Part shown: positions 1 to 9,052 of the stretch, one piece after another | How the letters are laid out: each line of letters starts with the position of its first letter | Position numbering within the stretch: the stretch's first letter is position 1 | Origin: Candidatus Leptofilum proximum | GTDB lineage: Bacteria > Chloroflexota > Anaerolineae > Promineifilales > Promineifilaceae | DNA: 64,000 nt | Reading direction: 5' to 3' | Assembly: GCA_016710325.1 (NCBI GenBank) | Contig: JADJXK010000001.1 | Coordinates: forward strand, 744,001-808,000 | Position numbers and translations under genes: made by a program | The notes under the pieces: generated by a model | The model's input: only the letters and a program-made list of their open reading frames with translations | What the model was told of the DNA's origin: nothing | Database searches by the model: none

Positions 1-308
1 TGCCCCACCAAACCGTTGGCTCCTTTGCGATCGACAGGCACGCCGCCGAGCCACAGTAAGAGGCGCGCCACCAGGGGCGCAAACATCTCCTTCTTGGCCA
101 TCCAATTGAAGCTCACCCCCAGATAAAACATAAGGGCCATCGTCAGCGGGAAGTCCCAGTTAGAGGTATGTGGCGCCCCAATGATAACCATTTTGGGCAC
201 GTTGGGCAGCGCACCAACGACGCGCCAGCCAAACAGCCATAAAAAGAAAACGGCAACCGCCTTAGAAAAGCGGTTGCCACGCTGTGGGAGTTGATTGATA
301 TTGTTCAT
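1..308 (-). CDS. 1-acyl-glycerol-3-phosphate acyltransferase-like protein (partial, C-terminus outside window)
   Basis: The first 102 residues of a reverse-strand gene that runs off the left edge, starting at an ATG at 308. An N-terminal hydrophobic stretch (AVAVFFLWLFGW) is followed by APHTSNWD, which holds the HX4D catalytic motif of the PlsC/glycerol-phosphate acyltransferase family, and then by GGVPVDR, matching the second conserved block of that family. By family knowledge it would acylate a lysophospholipid or related lipid at the membrane. The exact acceptor cannot be told from the fragment. Confidence 0.75.
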   Translation of the reverse strand, partial: MNNINQLPQRGNRFSKAVAVFFLWLFGWRVVGALPNVPKMVIIGAPHTSNWDFPLTMALMFYLGVSFNWMAKKEMFAPLVARLLLWLGGVPVDRKGANGLVG

Positions 309-375
309 TCAATTTTACGAGAATGGGAGGTCAGAAATTTTTTGCTTCAGGCCCCAATCTCTAACCTCGTGGTTG

Positions 376-3174
376 CTAATCTTTTAGTTCGAGCCAATTA
401 TGCCCCGAACTGGCCTCAACTTTCAAGGGGACATCCAGGGTAAATGCGTTACACATGGTGTCTACCACCAGTTCGCGCACTTCTTCCAGCTCTGCCTCAG
501 GCAGTTCCAGCAAGAGTTCGTCGTGCACTTGGAGCAGCATCCGGGCTTCGTAGCGGGCCAGCTTTTCGTGCAGCTGGAGCATGGCAATCTTGACGATGTC
601 TGCGGCCGTTCCCTGGACGGGATGGTTGATGGCCTCTCGCTCGGCCCGCAGCCGCGCCTGCATGTTGGCGCCGCTGGCGGGCATTTTGAAGACGGGGAAG
701 TAACGCCGCCGCCCCAGCAATGTTTCCACGTAGCCATCGGTTTTCGCTTTTTGCTTGGTCTCTTCCAGGTACTTTTGGATGCCGGGGAAGCGGTTGAAGT
801 AATCCTTGATGTACTTTTCAGCCTCAGCCAGCGTCAACTCCGAGTCACGGGCCAGGCGGAAGGCGCCCATACCGTAAATGATGCCGAAATTGACCGCCTT
901 GGCAAAGCGGCGTTGGTAATACGTCACCTCGTCCAAAGCAATGTTGTAAACGGCCGCTGCCGTGGTGCGGTGAATATCCTGATTCTGCCGGAAGGCTTCC
1001 ATCAACGCCTCATCCTGGCAGATGTGAGCCAGAATGCGCAGTTCCACCTGCGAGTAGTCAGCCGCCAGGAAGATGTGACCCGGCTGCGACACAAAGCCGC
1101 GGCGAATTTGCTGCCCCACTTCGCTGCGGATAGGGATGTTTTGCAGGTTGGGGTTGCTACTGGCAATGCGCCCGGTGATGGCTCCGGTCTGGTTGAAGCT
1201 GGTGTGGATACGGCCGTCTTGCGGGTTCACCAATTCCGGCAGGGCATCGACATAGGTGCTCTTCAGCTTGCCCAGTTCACGGTATTCTAGGACGGCCGTA
1301 ATCAGTCCGGTCTTCTTCTCCTGTTCGGTAGCTTTCAGGCTTTCCAGCACGTCGGCGGCGGTGGAATAGTAGCCACTGCGCGTTTTGGAGAGACCTTCTG
1401 CCGGGTAGCGCAGCTTCTTGAACAAGATATCGCTCATTTGCTGGGTCGAGTTGATATTAAACGGCTCCCCGGCAATGTCATGAATCTTGGCCTCCAGCTG
1501 GCGCAACCGCACATCCAACTCCTGCGACATTTGCCGGAAGAATTCGAGATCAACCCCGATCCCCGCCTGCTCCATGGCCGACAGCACCGCCACCAGCGGC
1601 ATTTCCAGGTCCAGAATTTTAGTCTGGCCCTTCTCCTCAATCTCGGCTTTGAGCGGTTTCACCAGGCGCAGGGTGAGATCGGCATCGGCTGCGCCGTAGG
1701 GTGCGGCTTCCTCAATGGGCACTTCGGCAAACGTTTTTTGCGCCTTGCCCTTGCCAATCAGCAACTCAATTTCCGTCATTTCCGCGCCCAGCCGGTGCCG
1801 GGCCAGGTCTTTCAGCCCCTTGTGTTTTGTCGCCGGATCGGTGAGCCACTCGGCAATCATGGTGTCGAAGGTAATGGGCGTAACCCGTACGCCATAGCGA
1901 TCCAGGATGGTGTAGTCGTATTTGGCGTTGTGGGCTACCTTGCCAATCTTGGCATTGGTGAGCGGCGCGCACAGCGCGTCCAGCACGGTTTGCAGGGGAA
2001 GCTGCCCTGCTGCCAGCTCCGGCTCCCCGGCAAACAGCGACATCTGCCCGCTGCTGCTCTGGGCTTCGTTGGCCAGGTGCCCCACGGGAATGTAGTAGCC
2101 TACTGGTGACTTCACCGCCAGACAGATGCCGACTAATTCGGCCGTTGTGTTGTCCAGGCCGGTGGTTTCCACGTCGAATGAGATAAGCTTGGCGGCATTG
2201 AGCTTTTCCACCAGCTCATCCAGCTGCGCCTGAGTGCGCACAACCACCGTTTCGGTGGGCTTAATCTGCGATTCTGGCTCCTCGATGTCTTCCCGGTCGC
2301 CCAACCGCTCCAGGAGAATATTGGTCAGGCTGCGAAACTCCAGATCGCGGAAGATTTCCAGCACCGGGTTCGGGTCAAAATCCTGAGCGACACAGGCTTC
2401 CAGGTTCAGGGTAATCGGCGCGTCGGTCACGATGCGGGCCAGGTCTCGGCTGAGGTAGGCGCTGTCTTTGCCTTCGGCCAGCTTTTTGCCCGTGGCGCCC
2501 TTGATGGTGTCGATGTTGGCGTAGATGTTGTCCAGGGTGTCGTATTCGTTGAGGAGTTTAGCGGCCGTTTTGGCCCCAATGCCCTTGACGCCGGGAATGT
2601 TGTCACTGGTGTCACCCACCAGGGCTTTGTAATCCACCACCTGGTCTGGCCGGACCTCAAAATAACCAATCACGCCAGCCACATCAAACACTTCTGGCGG
2701 GCGGCTGCCGCGCGCGGGCAGCTCTACGTGGGTATTGTCATCCACCAACTGCAGCAAATCGCGGTCCCCGGTGATGATGTGCACCGGTACGCCCAGCGGC
2801 TTGGCCTGGCGGGCTACCGTGCCCAACACATCATCGGCTTCAAACCCTTCCAGCTCCAGAATGGGAATGTTGAGCGTTCGCACCACCTCTTTGATGCGCT
2901 CAATTTGCAGGCGCAGCTCATCGGGCATTTTTTCGCGGGTGCCTTTGTATTCCTCAAACATATCGTCACGGAAGGTACGGCCGAGATCAAAACTCACGGC
3001 AAAATATTGGGGCGGATCGTCGGCCAGAATCCAGTCGATGACGGTGCGCAGGAAGCCGTAGGTGGCGTTGGTGGGTTCGCCGCTTTTGGTGGTAAACGCC
3101 TCCAGCGGCAGGGCAAAAAACATGCGATAGGCCAGGGCGTGGCCATCTATGAGAACAATTTGGTTTTTCGACAT
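376..3174 (-). CDS. polA: DNA polymerase I
   Basis: A full-length 932-residue PolA for Okazaki-fragment processing and repair synthesis. The N-terminal 290 residues are a 5'-3' FEN-like nuclease (IDGHALAYR, GDRDLLQL, GVKGIGAKTA). The middle carries an apparently active 3'-5' exonuclease: DVETTGL has the D-x-E pair, HNAKYD is ExoII, and YGAADAD covers ExoIII. The C-terminal polymerase has motif A (DYSQVELRILAH), motif B (RRFAKAVNFGIIYG) and motif C (LQVHDELLLE). A purine-rich AAGGA precedes the ATG. The gene reads toward the partial acyltransferase. All catalytic residues checked by eye are present. Confidence 0.97.
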   Translation of the reverse strand: MSKNQIVLIDGHALAYRMFFALPLEAFTTKSGEPTNATYGFLRTVIDWILADDPPQYFAVSFDLGRTFRDDMFEEYKGTREKMPDELRLQIERIKEVVRTLNIPILELEGFEADDVLGTVARQAKPLGVPVHIITGDRDLLQLVDDNTHVELPARGSRPPEVFDVAGVIGYFEVRPDQVVDYKALVGDTSDNIPGVKGIGAKTAAKLLNEYDTLDNIYANIDTIKGATGKKLAEGKDSAYLSRDLARIVTDAPITLNLEACVAQDFDPNPVLEIFRDLEFRSLTNILLERLGDREDIEEPESQIKPTETVVVRTQAQLDELVEKLNAAKLISFDVETTGLDNTTAELVGICLAVKSPVGYYIPVGHLANEAQSSSGQMSLFAGEPELAAGQLPLQTVLDALCAPLTNAKIGKVAHNAKYDYTILDRYGVRVTPITFDTMIAEWLTDPATKHKGLKDLARHRLGAEMTEIELLIGKGKAQKTFAEVPIEEAAPYGAADADLTLRLVKPLKAEIEEKGQTKILDLEMPLVAVLSAMEQAGIGVDLEFFRQMSQELDVRLRQLEAKIHDIAGEPFNINSTQQMSDILFKKLRYPAEGLSKTRSGYYSTAADVLESLKATEQEKKTGLITAVLEYRELGKLKSTYVDALPELVNPQDGRIHTSFNQTGAITGRIASSNPNLQNIPIRSEVGQQIRRGFVSQPGHIFLAADYSQVELRILAHICQDEALMEAFRQNQDIHRTTAAAVYNIALDEVTYYQRRFAKAVNFGIIYGMGAFRLARDSELTLAEAEKYIKDYFNRFPGIQKYLEETKQKAKTDGYVETLLGRRRYFPVFKMPASGANMQARLRAEREAINHPVQGTAADIVKIAMLQLHEKLARYEARMLLQVHDELLLELPEAELEEVRELVVDTMCNAFTLDVPLKVEASSGHNWLELKD

Positions 3175-3319
3175 GAAAATCCTTTTTTGCCACGGGAGTC
3201 AGCTGGGGGGCAAGGTGCAAGGCTGCGCGGCAACTTTTTTGGGTTTAAGCAGATATTTTCCTGGCAAATTGTACCACGAAACGGATGTTCTACCCATTGG
3301 TTCTGGCTTGGCCGAGTTG

Positions 3320-3369
3320 GGGAAAAACAAAAAAAGATTGGTTCAATCTTGACGACTGAACCAATCTTT
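3320..3369 (-). terminator. Rho-independent terminator after the YccF-like gene
   Basis: On the reverse strand a perfect 13-bp stem (AAAGATTGGTTCA with its complement, 3333-3345 and 3357-3369) with an 11-nt loop is followed at once by a T-rich tract (TTTTTTTGTTTTT). It lies about 30 nt downstream of the stop of the reverse-strand gene that ends at 3399. Confidence 0.8.
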
Positions 3370-3398
3370 AGTGTGGTTGTGACGGCCGTTCCCCGTCG

Positions 3399-3833
3399 TT
3401 AGCTGTTAGCCAGCGTCGTCACCGCGGGCAGTCCGTTTAGCATCATCACCCCCAGAGGCAGCCCGATGATCGTGGCACACAGCAACCAGGCCAGCGTGGC
3501 CCACAACAGGCTAAACCACCAGCCAAACAAAACAAAGTAGGCAGCGCGGAGAAGGAAGGGTACACTGCGAGCGGGCATGAATTCGGAACGGCCGCTTTTT
3601 ATATCCGTCACTACCAGGCCGGGGCGCGCCTTCAACGTGAGCACCTGCGGCACCCGGTCAATCATCCACAAACCCAGCGGCAGCCCAATGATCGAGGCGT
3701 TTAAAGCCCAGGCCACTAAAATCCAGATGCCGGTCAGCTCCCAACCAAACACAAAAAACCAGATGGCCCGCAGCACAAACGGCGTCTCCGGATTTCTTTC
3801 CTTTACTTTCAGCGATACAGAATCAGTTGTCAT
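3399..3833 (-). CDS. YccF-domain inner-membrane protein
   Basis: About 144 residues made of two copies of the same hydrophobic unit: RAIWFFVFGWELTGIW...NASIIGLPLGLWMI and RAAYFVLFGWWFSLLW...CATIIGLPLGVMML. This internal duplication with the IIGLPLG signature is the YccF (DUF307) pattern, a small multi-pass membrane protein of uncertain function. A GTG five codons upstream (3848) is also possible. The ATG at 3833 was chosen because GGGG lies about nine bases before it. It diverges from the alpha/beta hydrolase at 3955 and is closed by the terminator at 3320-3369. Confidence 0.8.
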   Translation of the reverse strand: MTTDSVSLKVKERNPETPFVLRAIWFFVFGWELTGIWILVAWALNASIIGLPLGLWMIDRVPQVLTLKARPGLVVTDIKSGRSEFMPARSVPFLLRAAYFVLFGWWFSLLWATLAWLLCATIIGLPLGVMMLNGLPAVTTLANS

Positions 3834-3954
3834 TTTTGTTTTCCCCACTTACTATTCGTTAGTATCAGGTGTAAAGCACCTGCGTGTTTAAGATTTTTAC
3901 CAATACCGACTTAATACGCAGTTTTGCCTGAATTGTTTCAGCCAGGAGGCACCC

Positions 3955-4740
3955 ATGCTTGAGTTAATTGTTCGCCAACCGACCAGTCCCACGAAGCGTA
4001 CTCCGCTGCTTTTTATTCACGGTGCGTGGCACGGCGCCTGGTGCTGGGATGAGCACTTTCTGACCTTCTTTGCTGAAAGTGGATATGCAACGTATGCGCC
4101 CAGCTTGCGCGGGCATGGCAAAAGCCCTGGCAAAGAAAAAGTCCGCTGGAGTTCCGCCAACGATTACCTGGCCGACGTGGCGGAAACGGCCGCTAAACTC
4201 CCCCGGCCACCTGTCATTATCGGCCATTCCATGGGTGGCTATCTGGTGCAGAAGTTCCTGGAAACCGTGTCGCTGCCTGCGGCCATTTTGCTGGCTTCCG
4301 TACCACCTCGGGGGGTGATTGGCACCACCCTGCGCATCATTCGCCGCTTTCCGGGTCAGTTTGCCAAGGTGAACTTGAAGTTAAGCCTGTATCCGTTGGT
4401 AGAAACGGCCGCACTCACCCGGTACCAGTTCTTCTCCTCCAACATGCCTCACGTACAGGTGCAGCGCTACTTTGAGCTGTTGGACGATGAGTCTTACCGC
4501 ACCTTTTTAGACATGCTGCTGCTCAACCTGCCCAAACCCAGCCGGGTCAGAACACCCATGCTGGTGCTGGGCGGTCGGCACGACACAATTTTCACAGTGA
4601 AAGAGGTAGAAGCCACCGCCCAAGCCTACCACACCGAGCCACATTTCTTCCCCATGGCGCACGACATGATGCTGGAAGCTGGATGGGAACAGGTAGCCGA
4701 AAAGATGGCGGCGTGGTTGGAAGAAAAAGGAATTGAGTAA
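3955..4740 (+). CDS. Alpha/beta hydrolase
   Basis: A 261-residue protein with the alpha/beta hydrolase fold: FIHGAWHGAW holds the oxyanion HG, GHSMGG puts the nucleophile at Ser92, GGRHDTIF gives the acid and MAHDMM the histidine. A good ribosome site (CAGGAGG) lies seven bases before the ATG. The family covers esterases, lipases and lactonases, and the substrate cannot be predicted. It stands alone, divergent from the YccF-like gene and convergent with the metallophosphoesterase. Confidence 0.85.
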   Translation: MLELIVRQPTSPTKRTPLLFIHGAWHGAWCWDEHFLTFFAESGYATYAPSLRGHGKSPGKEKVRWSSANDYLADVAETAAKLPRPPVIIGHSMGGYLVQKFLETVSLPAAILLASVPPRGVIGTTLRIIRRFPGQFAKVNLKLSLYPLVETAALTRYQFFSSNMPHVQVQRYFELLDDESYRTFLDMLLLNLPKPSRVRTPMLVLGGRHDTIFTVKEVEATAQAYHTEPHFFPMAHDMMLEAGWEQVAEKMAAWLEEKGIE

Positions 4741-4743
4741 TAG

Positions 4744-4818
4744 TCAATCGTTAATGGTTAATGGACAAAATCGGTAGAGTTAGAAATCCACCGTTAACCA
4801 TTGACAATTGACCATTGG
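4744..4818. repeat. Intergenic inverted repeat, TTAATGG/CCATTAA word family
   Basis: Between two convergent genes, CGTTAATGGTTAATGG is followed about 27 nt later by CCGTTAACCATT and further CCATTG-like words in inverted order. It is one of the hairpin-forming tandem-word repeats found in many gaps of this window, and could act as a bidirectional transcript end. Confidence 0.6.
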
Positions 4819-4823
4819 CCCTT

Positions 4824-6086
4824 CTATCCGCCATTGGGCATGATGGTGAAGAGCGTCATCTCGGGGGGGCAGAGGAAGCGGACGCGGGGGGCGCTGAGGC
4901 CTTCCAGGCCAATGCCGCGGCTGACGTAGAGGGTGGTACGGCCGTAACGATACAACCCCATGACAAAACGACGGCCCAGCTGGGAACTGGTAAAAATGGG
5001 GCCAATCAGCGGCAGGCGCACCTGCCCGCCGTGGGTATGGCCACACACGTAGAGATCAATCTCGTGCTCCACAACCTCGGGCATGAGCTCAGGTGAGTGG
5101 TAAACCAGCAGCTGCGGGGCATCAGTGGGGGCGGCGGAGACTAGGCGGGCCAGGCGTCCCGCATCCACCGGCAGATCATGGGTGCAATCCAGGCCCAGCA
5201 CTGTAAGCAGACGGCCGTTACCCAGGTTCACCTGCTGCCAGCCATGGCGCAGCAGCGTCACGTTGTTTAATCCTTCAAAAATAGGCACCACCGTTTCCCG
5301 TAAATCGACCGGCGGGCTGCCCAACGTGGCAAACACGCCGTAGGGGGCCGACAGCTGGCTCAGCAGCTGGCGCACCTGCCGCAGCGTTTCCGGATCGCGG
5401 TTGTAGGACAGGTTCACGTAGTCACCGGAGATCACGATGAGGTCCGGTTTGGCCTCGCGGGCCAGCTCCAGCACGCGGGCTTCACGGTCGGTCAGCCGCT
5501 CTACGTGCAAATCGCTGATGTGCAGCACCTTGATTGGCTCTGTACCCAGCGGCAGACGGTCGGTGAAGGCCATGACGGCCGTTAGCTTCAGCTTAAACGG
5601 CTCGATGAAGTAGCCGCGAATGAAAGCGGCCGTACCGGCCACCTGTATCGCTAGGAAAAGCCACAGGCTCCAGTTGCCAGCCAGCCAGGGTGCGACAACT
5701 GCCACCGCCATTGTCCCTGCCAGACGCGGCACCGCCAGCACAAACAGCTGCGCCTTCCACGGCCCATACGAGACTTTTTGCTGGGGCAGCGTCAGCAGCA
5801 GCGTCATGTCGGCGGCCATAAACAACACCAGCAGCACAGTTACCAAACGCGACATTGGCCCGTCGTTGGTAATCGAATTCCAGGCTGCTCCAGCTAAGGC
5901 GGTCAGCGCTAGCGCTAACGCCACTACCAGGAGTGCTGGCAGCCGCGTGGGTAGATGAAACAACAGCATGATTTTGTGCAGCAACCCTTCTTCCAAAATG
6001 TTCAGGGCTGGCTCGTTTAATTCGGTATGCTCTTTAGACAAAGTTGAGTTTTGCATAGATTGTTTTTCAGCAGCCTGATTTCTCAT
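4824..6086 (-). CDS. Membrane-anchored calcineurin-like metallophosphoesterase, incomplete metal site
   Basis: About 420 residues with several N-terminal membrane segments (ALLVVALALALTALAGAAW and three more), followed by a YkuE-like metallophosphoesterase domain. HISDLHVERL (D-x-H), SGDYVN (GD), VYHSPE (H) and GHTHGG (GHTH) are present. The usual GNHD/GNHE motif is replaced by TLGSPPVD, so the bridging Asn and the catalytic His are missing. Activity may therefore be altered or lost. The start is uncertain: ATG codons at 6086 and 6056 both lack a clear ribosome site, and a TTG at 6152 is possible. Confidence 0.8.
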   Translation of the reverse strand: MRNQAAEKQSMQNSTLSKEHTELNEPALNILEEGLLHKIMLLFHLPTRLPALLVVALALALTALAGAAWNSITNDGPMSRLVTVLLVLFMAADMTLLLTLPQQKVSYGPWKAQLFVLAVPRLAGTMAVAVVAPWLAGNWSLWLFLAIQVAGTAAFIRGYFIEPFKLKLTAVMAFTDRLPLGTEPIKVLHISDLHVERLTDREARVLELAREAKPDLIVISGDYVNLSYNRDPETLRQVRQLLSQLSAPYGVFATLGSPPVDLRETVVPIFEGLNNVTLLRHGWQQVNLGNGRLLTVLGLDCTHDLPVDAGRLARLVSAAPTDAPQLLVYHSPELMPEVVEHEIDLYVCGHTHGGQVRLPLIGPIFTSSQLGRRFVMGLYRYGRTTLYVSRGIGLEGLSAPRVRFLCPPEMTLFTIMPNGG

Positions 6087-6513
6087 GGCGGACCAGTCGT
6101 TGGAAAAAAGCGGGGGCGGGATCAAACCGGAGACAACGGCCGTCGCACCCAATGTCGCTTAACTACTGAACGTAGTTGAGTACACTTTCCCCGTCAATTT
6201 TTACGCACTTCCCAGTAAGGTACTCACTATTTTCTTAACTGAACTACTTCGGCTCTTCTGCTCTGTGGGTGGTCGTTGCGCCGCCGTCTCCACCCTGAGA
6301 AGGTGTGGCAACGTGGAAAACCAGTGTCAGGATGCCGCACGATTCTTACCGTCTGTCTTAATCCACCCGCACGCCCGGCGAGCTGTTCACGAACTGCTGA
6401 CGGCCGTTTGGCACAATCCCCCTACATTCCAGGCTCGTTTGGTGCCTGGTGCGGTAACGGCCGTTCCCGACTGCTGGCTGGTTCCATAACTAATTTTTTC
6501 AGGAGTGTACCGG
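6087..6513. other. Gene-free stretch with a copy of the shared promoter-like motif
   Basis: About 430 bases without a convincing gene. It contains AC-rich text, several short stops in all frames, and at 6383-6409 the 27-base motif that is repeated exactly at 16301-16327. A reverse reading frame (6387-6773) covers part of it, but it has no family resemblance and is treated as noise. Confidence 0.5.
6383..6409 (+). promoter_or_regulatory. Shared promoter-like motif, copy 1
   Basis: The 27 bases here (beginning CTGTTCACGAACTG and ending ACGGCCGTTT) are identical to 16301-16327, and a diverged copy is at 12829-12852. GTTC-AC-GAAC forms a short inverted repeat. The motif points in the forward direction toward the broken small gene that starts at 6514. 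Function as an operator or activator site is inferred. Confidence 0.55.
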
Positions 6514-6788
6514 ATGACAAACTTTACGTATCGTTTTTGTAAACCAGAAGAAAAAGACGCGGTCACCGACGTTTTTTTTTGCCAACCATGAGGCGCTTTG
6601 CCTGCCCCCTTGCTGAAGGCAAAAGCCCCCGCGGCGTACCCGTCATTACCTACGGCGGTTCGATTGAGGACGCCATTGCCTGCCTTGCGCGGCGCAAACG
6701 CAAACGCCCGGTTCCGGCCACATCCAAGCAATATTATTTTGAACATCGGATACGGCCGTATGTGCCACCCCACAACTGGAATCTGTAA
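6514..6788 (+). pseudogene. Small gene broken at a T9 tract (possible acetyltransferase N-terminus)
   Basis: A good ribosome site (CAGGAG, eight bases upstream) precedes an ATG at 6514. The frame reads MTNFTYRFCKPEEKDAVTDV and then hits a run of nine T (6572-6580), after which it stops at 6589. Another frame stays open from the T run to 6788 (RRFACPLAEGKSPRGVPVIT). The first residues resemble the start of GNAT acetyltransferases, but this is weak. Either the gene is decayed or expression depends on slippage at the T run. Confidence 0.4.
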
Positions 6789-6817
6789 ACAACCCTTTCA
6801 ACTACAGGAGTATGAAA

Positions 6818-7582
6818 ATGCCAACACAAACCCCCTATGAACAAAAGCCAATGAGCGGAAAAGGAAAAACGAATTCAAACCCCTGGTGGCTCCGGCTGAC
6901 TGCTTTGCCAGCGGCACTCCTGCTGCTCTTTCTTGGTTTCCTCATCCGTGGCTGCCCCGGTCAAGTAGAAACCGTCGAGGTAACTCGCGTTGTCTCCCAA
7001 GCCGTGGTTACGGAGCAACCAGTGACCAGAATCGTTGAAAAAATGGTGGAGGTGACAAGCGTGGTGCCAGAAGTAGTGGTTACCGAATTTCCCGTTACCC
7101 GAATCGTTACGGAAACGGCCGAAATCGAGAAAGAAGTCACGCGCATCGTGCCAGAGGTTGTAGTAACAGAGATTCCGGTCACCCGCCTCGTTAAAGAAGT
7201 CGTGCAAATCGAGGTCACTAAAATTGTTGCTGTACCGGCAGAAATCACCGTGACGCCGGGAAACGGCCGTGGCTGTACCCGCTTCGATCTGGAAGTGGGC
7301 CGAAACAAAATCAGCGGCACGCCGGAAGATGGCATCTACATCATGCAAGAACCCTCTGGCCACCGGCTGGCCACCTGGACGGCCAAGCAAGGCTGGCTGG
7401 ATTCTGGCTGGCTGCGCAATTTGCCACTAAGCCGAACAGAAGTGCATGTGCAGGTTTTCTTCTATCCAGCGACCGGCGGCGGGCCTATTCCCCTGGAAAT
7501 TTTGAATCCAGCCCCTGCCACTGCCGATGGCTGGCTGGCCAATGACATCTGCCACGCCATTGAGATTCAGTTTCCTGAATAG
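6818..7582 (+). CDS. Membrane-anchored protein with EVTR-V repeats, unknown function
   Basis: About 254 residues. One hydrophobic helix (LTALPAALLLLFLGFLI) is followed by a Cys (RGCPGQ), then a valine-rich segment with repeating units of the type VVVTEFPVTRIV, VVVTEIPVTRLV and VEVTRVV. The C-terminal 100 residues are an uncharacterised compact domain (CTRFDLEVGRNKISGTPEDG). Similar EVTR repeats are common in surface proteins of Anaerolineae. The ATG at 6818 is preferred over 6812 because AGGAG lies seven bases before it. It is probably exposed outside the membrane, with the repeat as a stalk. Confidence 0.6.
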   Translation: MPTQTPYEQKPMSGKGKTNSNPWWLRLTALPAALLLLFLGFLIRGCPGQVETVEVTRVVSQAVVTEQPVTRIVEKMVEVTSVVPEVVVTEFPVTRIVTETAEIEKEVTRIVPEVVVTEIPVTRLVKEVVQIEVTKIVAVPAEITVTPGNGRGCTRFDLEVGRNKISGTPEDGIYIMQEPSGHRLATWTAKQGWLDSGWLRNLPLSRTEVHVQVFFYPATGGGPIPLEILNPAPATADGWLANDICHAIEIQFPE

Positions 7583-7585
7583 AGG

Positions 7586-7591
7586 TATAAT
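7586..7591 (+). promoter_or_regulatory. Possible -10 element for the flavoprotein gene
   Basis: TATAAT in the short gap before the flavoprotein gene. No well-spaced -35 hexamer is visible, so the call is tentative. Confidence 0.3.
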
Positions 7592-7666
7592 CATCAACCA
7601 ACACAAACTACCCATGCAACCCAGCCATTCTTGCGTATAACCTGTAAAGTAACCAGGAGAAACCAT

Positions 7667-9052
7667 ATGAAAAAGCAAACCCGTGCGATTGTCATTGGCG
7701 GCAGTTTGGCCGGATTGTGGACTGCCCGTGTTTTGGCCGACCATTTTGAGCAGGTCACCATTTTGGAGCGGGATCAGCTGCCCACGGAAGTGGTGTCGCG
7801 GGCGGGTGTGCCGCAAGACAAACACGTGCACGTGCTGCTGGAACGCGGTGCGCAAATCATGAGCCAGCTCTTCCCCGGCATTACCGATGAACTGCTGGCA
7901 GCCGGGGCCAATCGTGTTGACCTGACGGGAAATTCTCGGGTCAACGCACGCGGGCAGTGGCTGCCGCAGTTTCAAAGTGGGTTTATCACCTACGCCTGCA
8001 GCCGCTTGCTGCTGGAATCGATCCTGCGGCGGCGCGTGGCGGCACTGCCCAACGTGCAGCTGTGTGGCGGTGCGCAGGTTCAGGGGCTGGTGGCCAACAA
8101 TGGTGTGGTCGAAGGGGTGCAGGTACGGTGGAAAGATGGACGAGAGGCGGGGGTGGAAACGGCCGCTTTCATCGTCGACGCCAGCGGGAGAACCTCCAAA
8201 CTACCCGACTGGCTGCCCCAAATCGGTTACGACACCCCCACAGAAACCGTCATCGACGTGCGGCTGGGTTATGCCGGACGCCGTTACAAAATCCCCACGC
8301 CCGCACCGGACTGGGACATCATGCTCGTGGCGGCTTATCCACCGGACAACGGCCGGGGTGGTCTCATCTACAGCGAAGAGAACGGCATCTGGATGGTGAT
8401 GATCGCGGGCTTGCTGGGCGATTATCCCCCCACCGACGATGACAGCTTCCTGGCCTTTGCCCGCGATGTGGCGCCCGAATTTCACGCCGCCATCCAACAC
8501 GCCGAGCCGGTGAGCAACATCATTGGCTACCGCCGCACCGAAAACCGCTTCCGCCGTTACGACAAACTGTCTCGTTGGCCGGATGGTCTCGTGGCCCTGG
8601 GCGATGCGGTCTGCGGCTTCAACCCCGTGTATGGGCAGGGAATGACGGTAGCGGCCATGGCAGCAGTGGCGCTGGGAGAGATGATGGCGGAGAGAAACGG
8701 CCGTCTCACAGGCCTCGCTCAATCCTTCCAAAAAAAATACCCCAAAATCGTGGAACCAGCCTGGCTGCTGGCCACCAGCGCCGATTTGGAATGGCTGGGA
8801 AATGAAGAGGCAACTTCACTCCCTGAAAGAGTGGCTGGCTGGTACATGCCCAAGCTATTGGACGCCATTCCCGGCGACCAGCTTGTTCATCAAACCTTCA
8901 TCCAGGTGCAAAATCTCGTTGTGCCGCCTATGTCTTTGTTCCGACCAAATATCGCCTGGCGCGTGTTGCGCCACAGCCTGCGCGGCCCTAAATTCCTCAG
9001 CCGTCTCACCGCTCCTGGGCAGCCAGATGGGCCTGGAGAAACTGGTGGATAA
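7667..9052 (+). CDS. FAD-dependent oxidoreductase (aromatic hydroxylase/geranylgeranyl-reductase-like)
   Basis: A 461-residue flavoprotein. The N-terminus has the dinucleotide-binding fold (AIVIGGSLAGLWTARVL), with an acidic residue ending strand 2 (ILERDQLP). The second FAD motif is ALGDAVCGFNPVYGQGM near residue 320. This arrangement fits the group of PHBH-like monooxygenases, halogenases and geranylgeranyl reductases, and the substrate is unknown. AGGAG lies seven bases before the ATG. The last 47 bases overlap the 3' end of the opposing BTAD-kinase gene. Confidence 0.8.
   Translation: MKKQTRAIVIGGSLAGLWTARVLADHFEQVTILERDQLPTEVVSRAGVPQDKHVHVLLERGAQIMSQLFPGITDELLAAGANRVDLTGNSRVNARGQWLPQFQSGFITYACSRLLLESILRRRVAALPNVQLCGGAQVQGLVANNGVVEGVQVRWKDGREAGVETAAFIVDASGRTSKLPDWLPQIGYDTPTETVIDVRLGYAGRRYKIPTPAPDWDIMLVAAYPPDNGRGGLIYSEENGIWMVMIAGLLGDYPPTDDDSFLAFARDVAPEFHAAIQHAEPVSNIIGYRRTENRFRRYDKLSRWPDGLVALGDAVCGFNPVYGQGMTVAAMAAVALGEMMAERNGRLTGLAQSFQKKYPKIVEPAWLLATSADLEWLGNEEATSLPERVAGWYMPKLLDAIPGDQLVHQTFIQVQNLVVPPMSLFRPNIAWRVLRHSLRGPKFLSRLTAPGQPDGPGETGG

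Noticed and set aside
400..1290. Long open frame opposite polA
   Set aside because: It is the antisense shadow of a highly conserved gene, has no ribosome site, and its protein resembles nothing.
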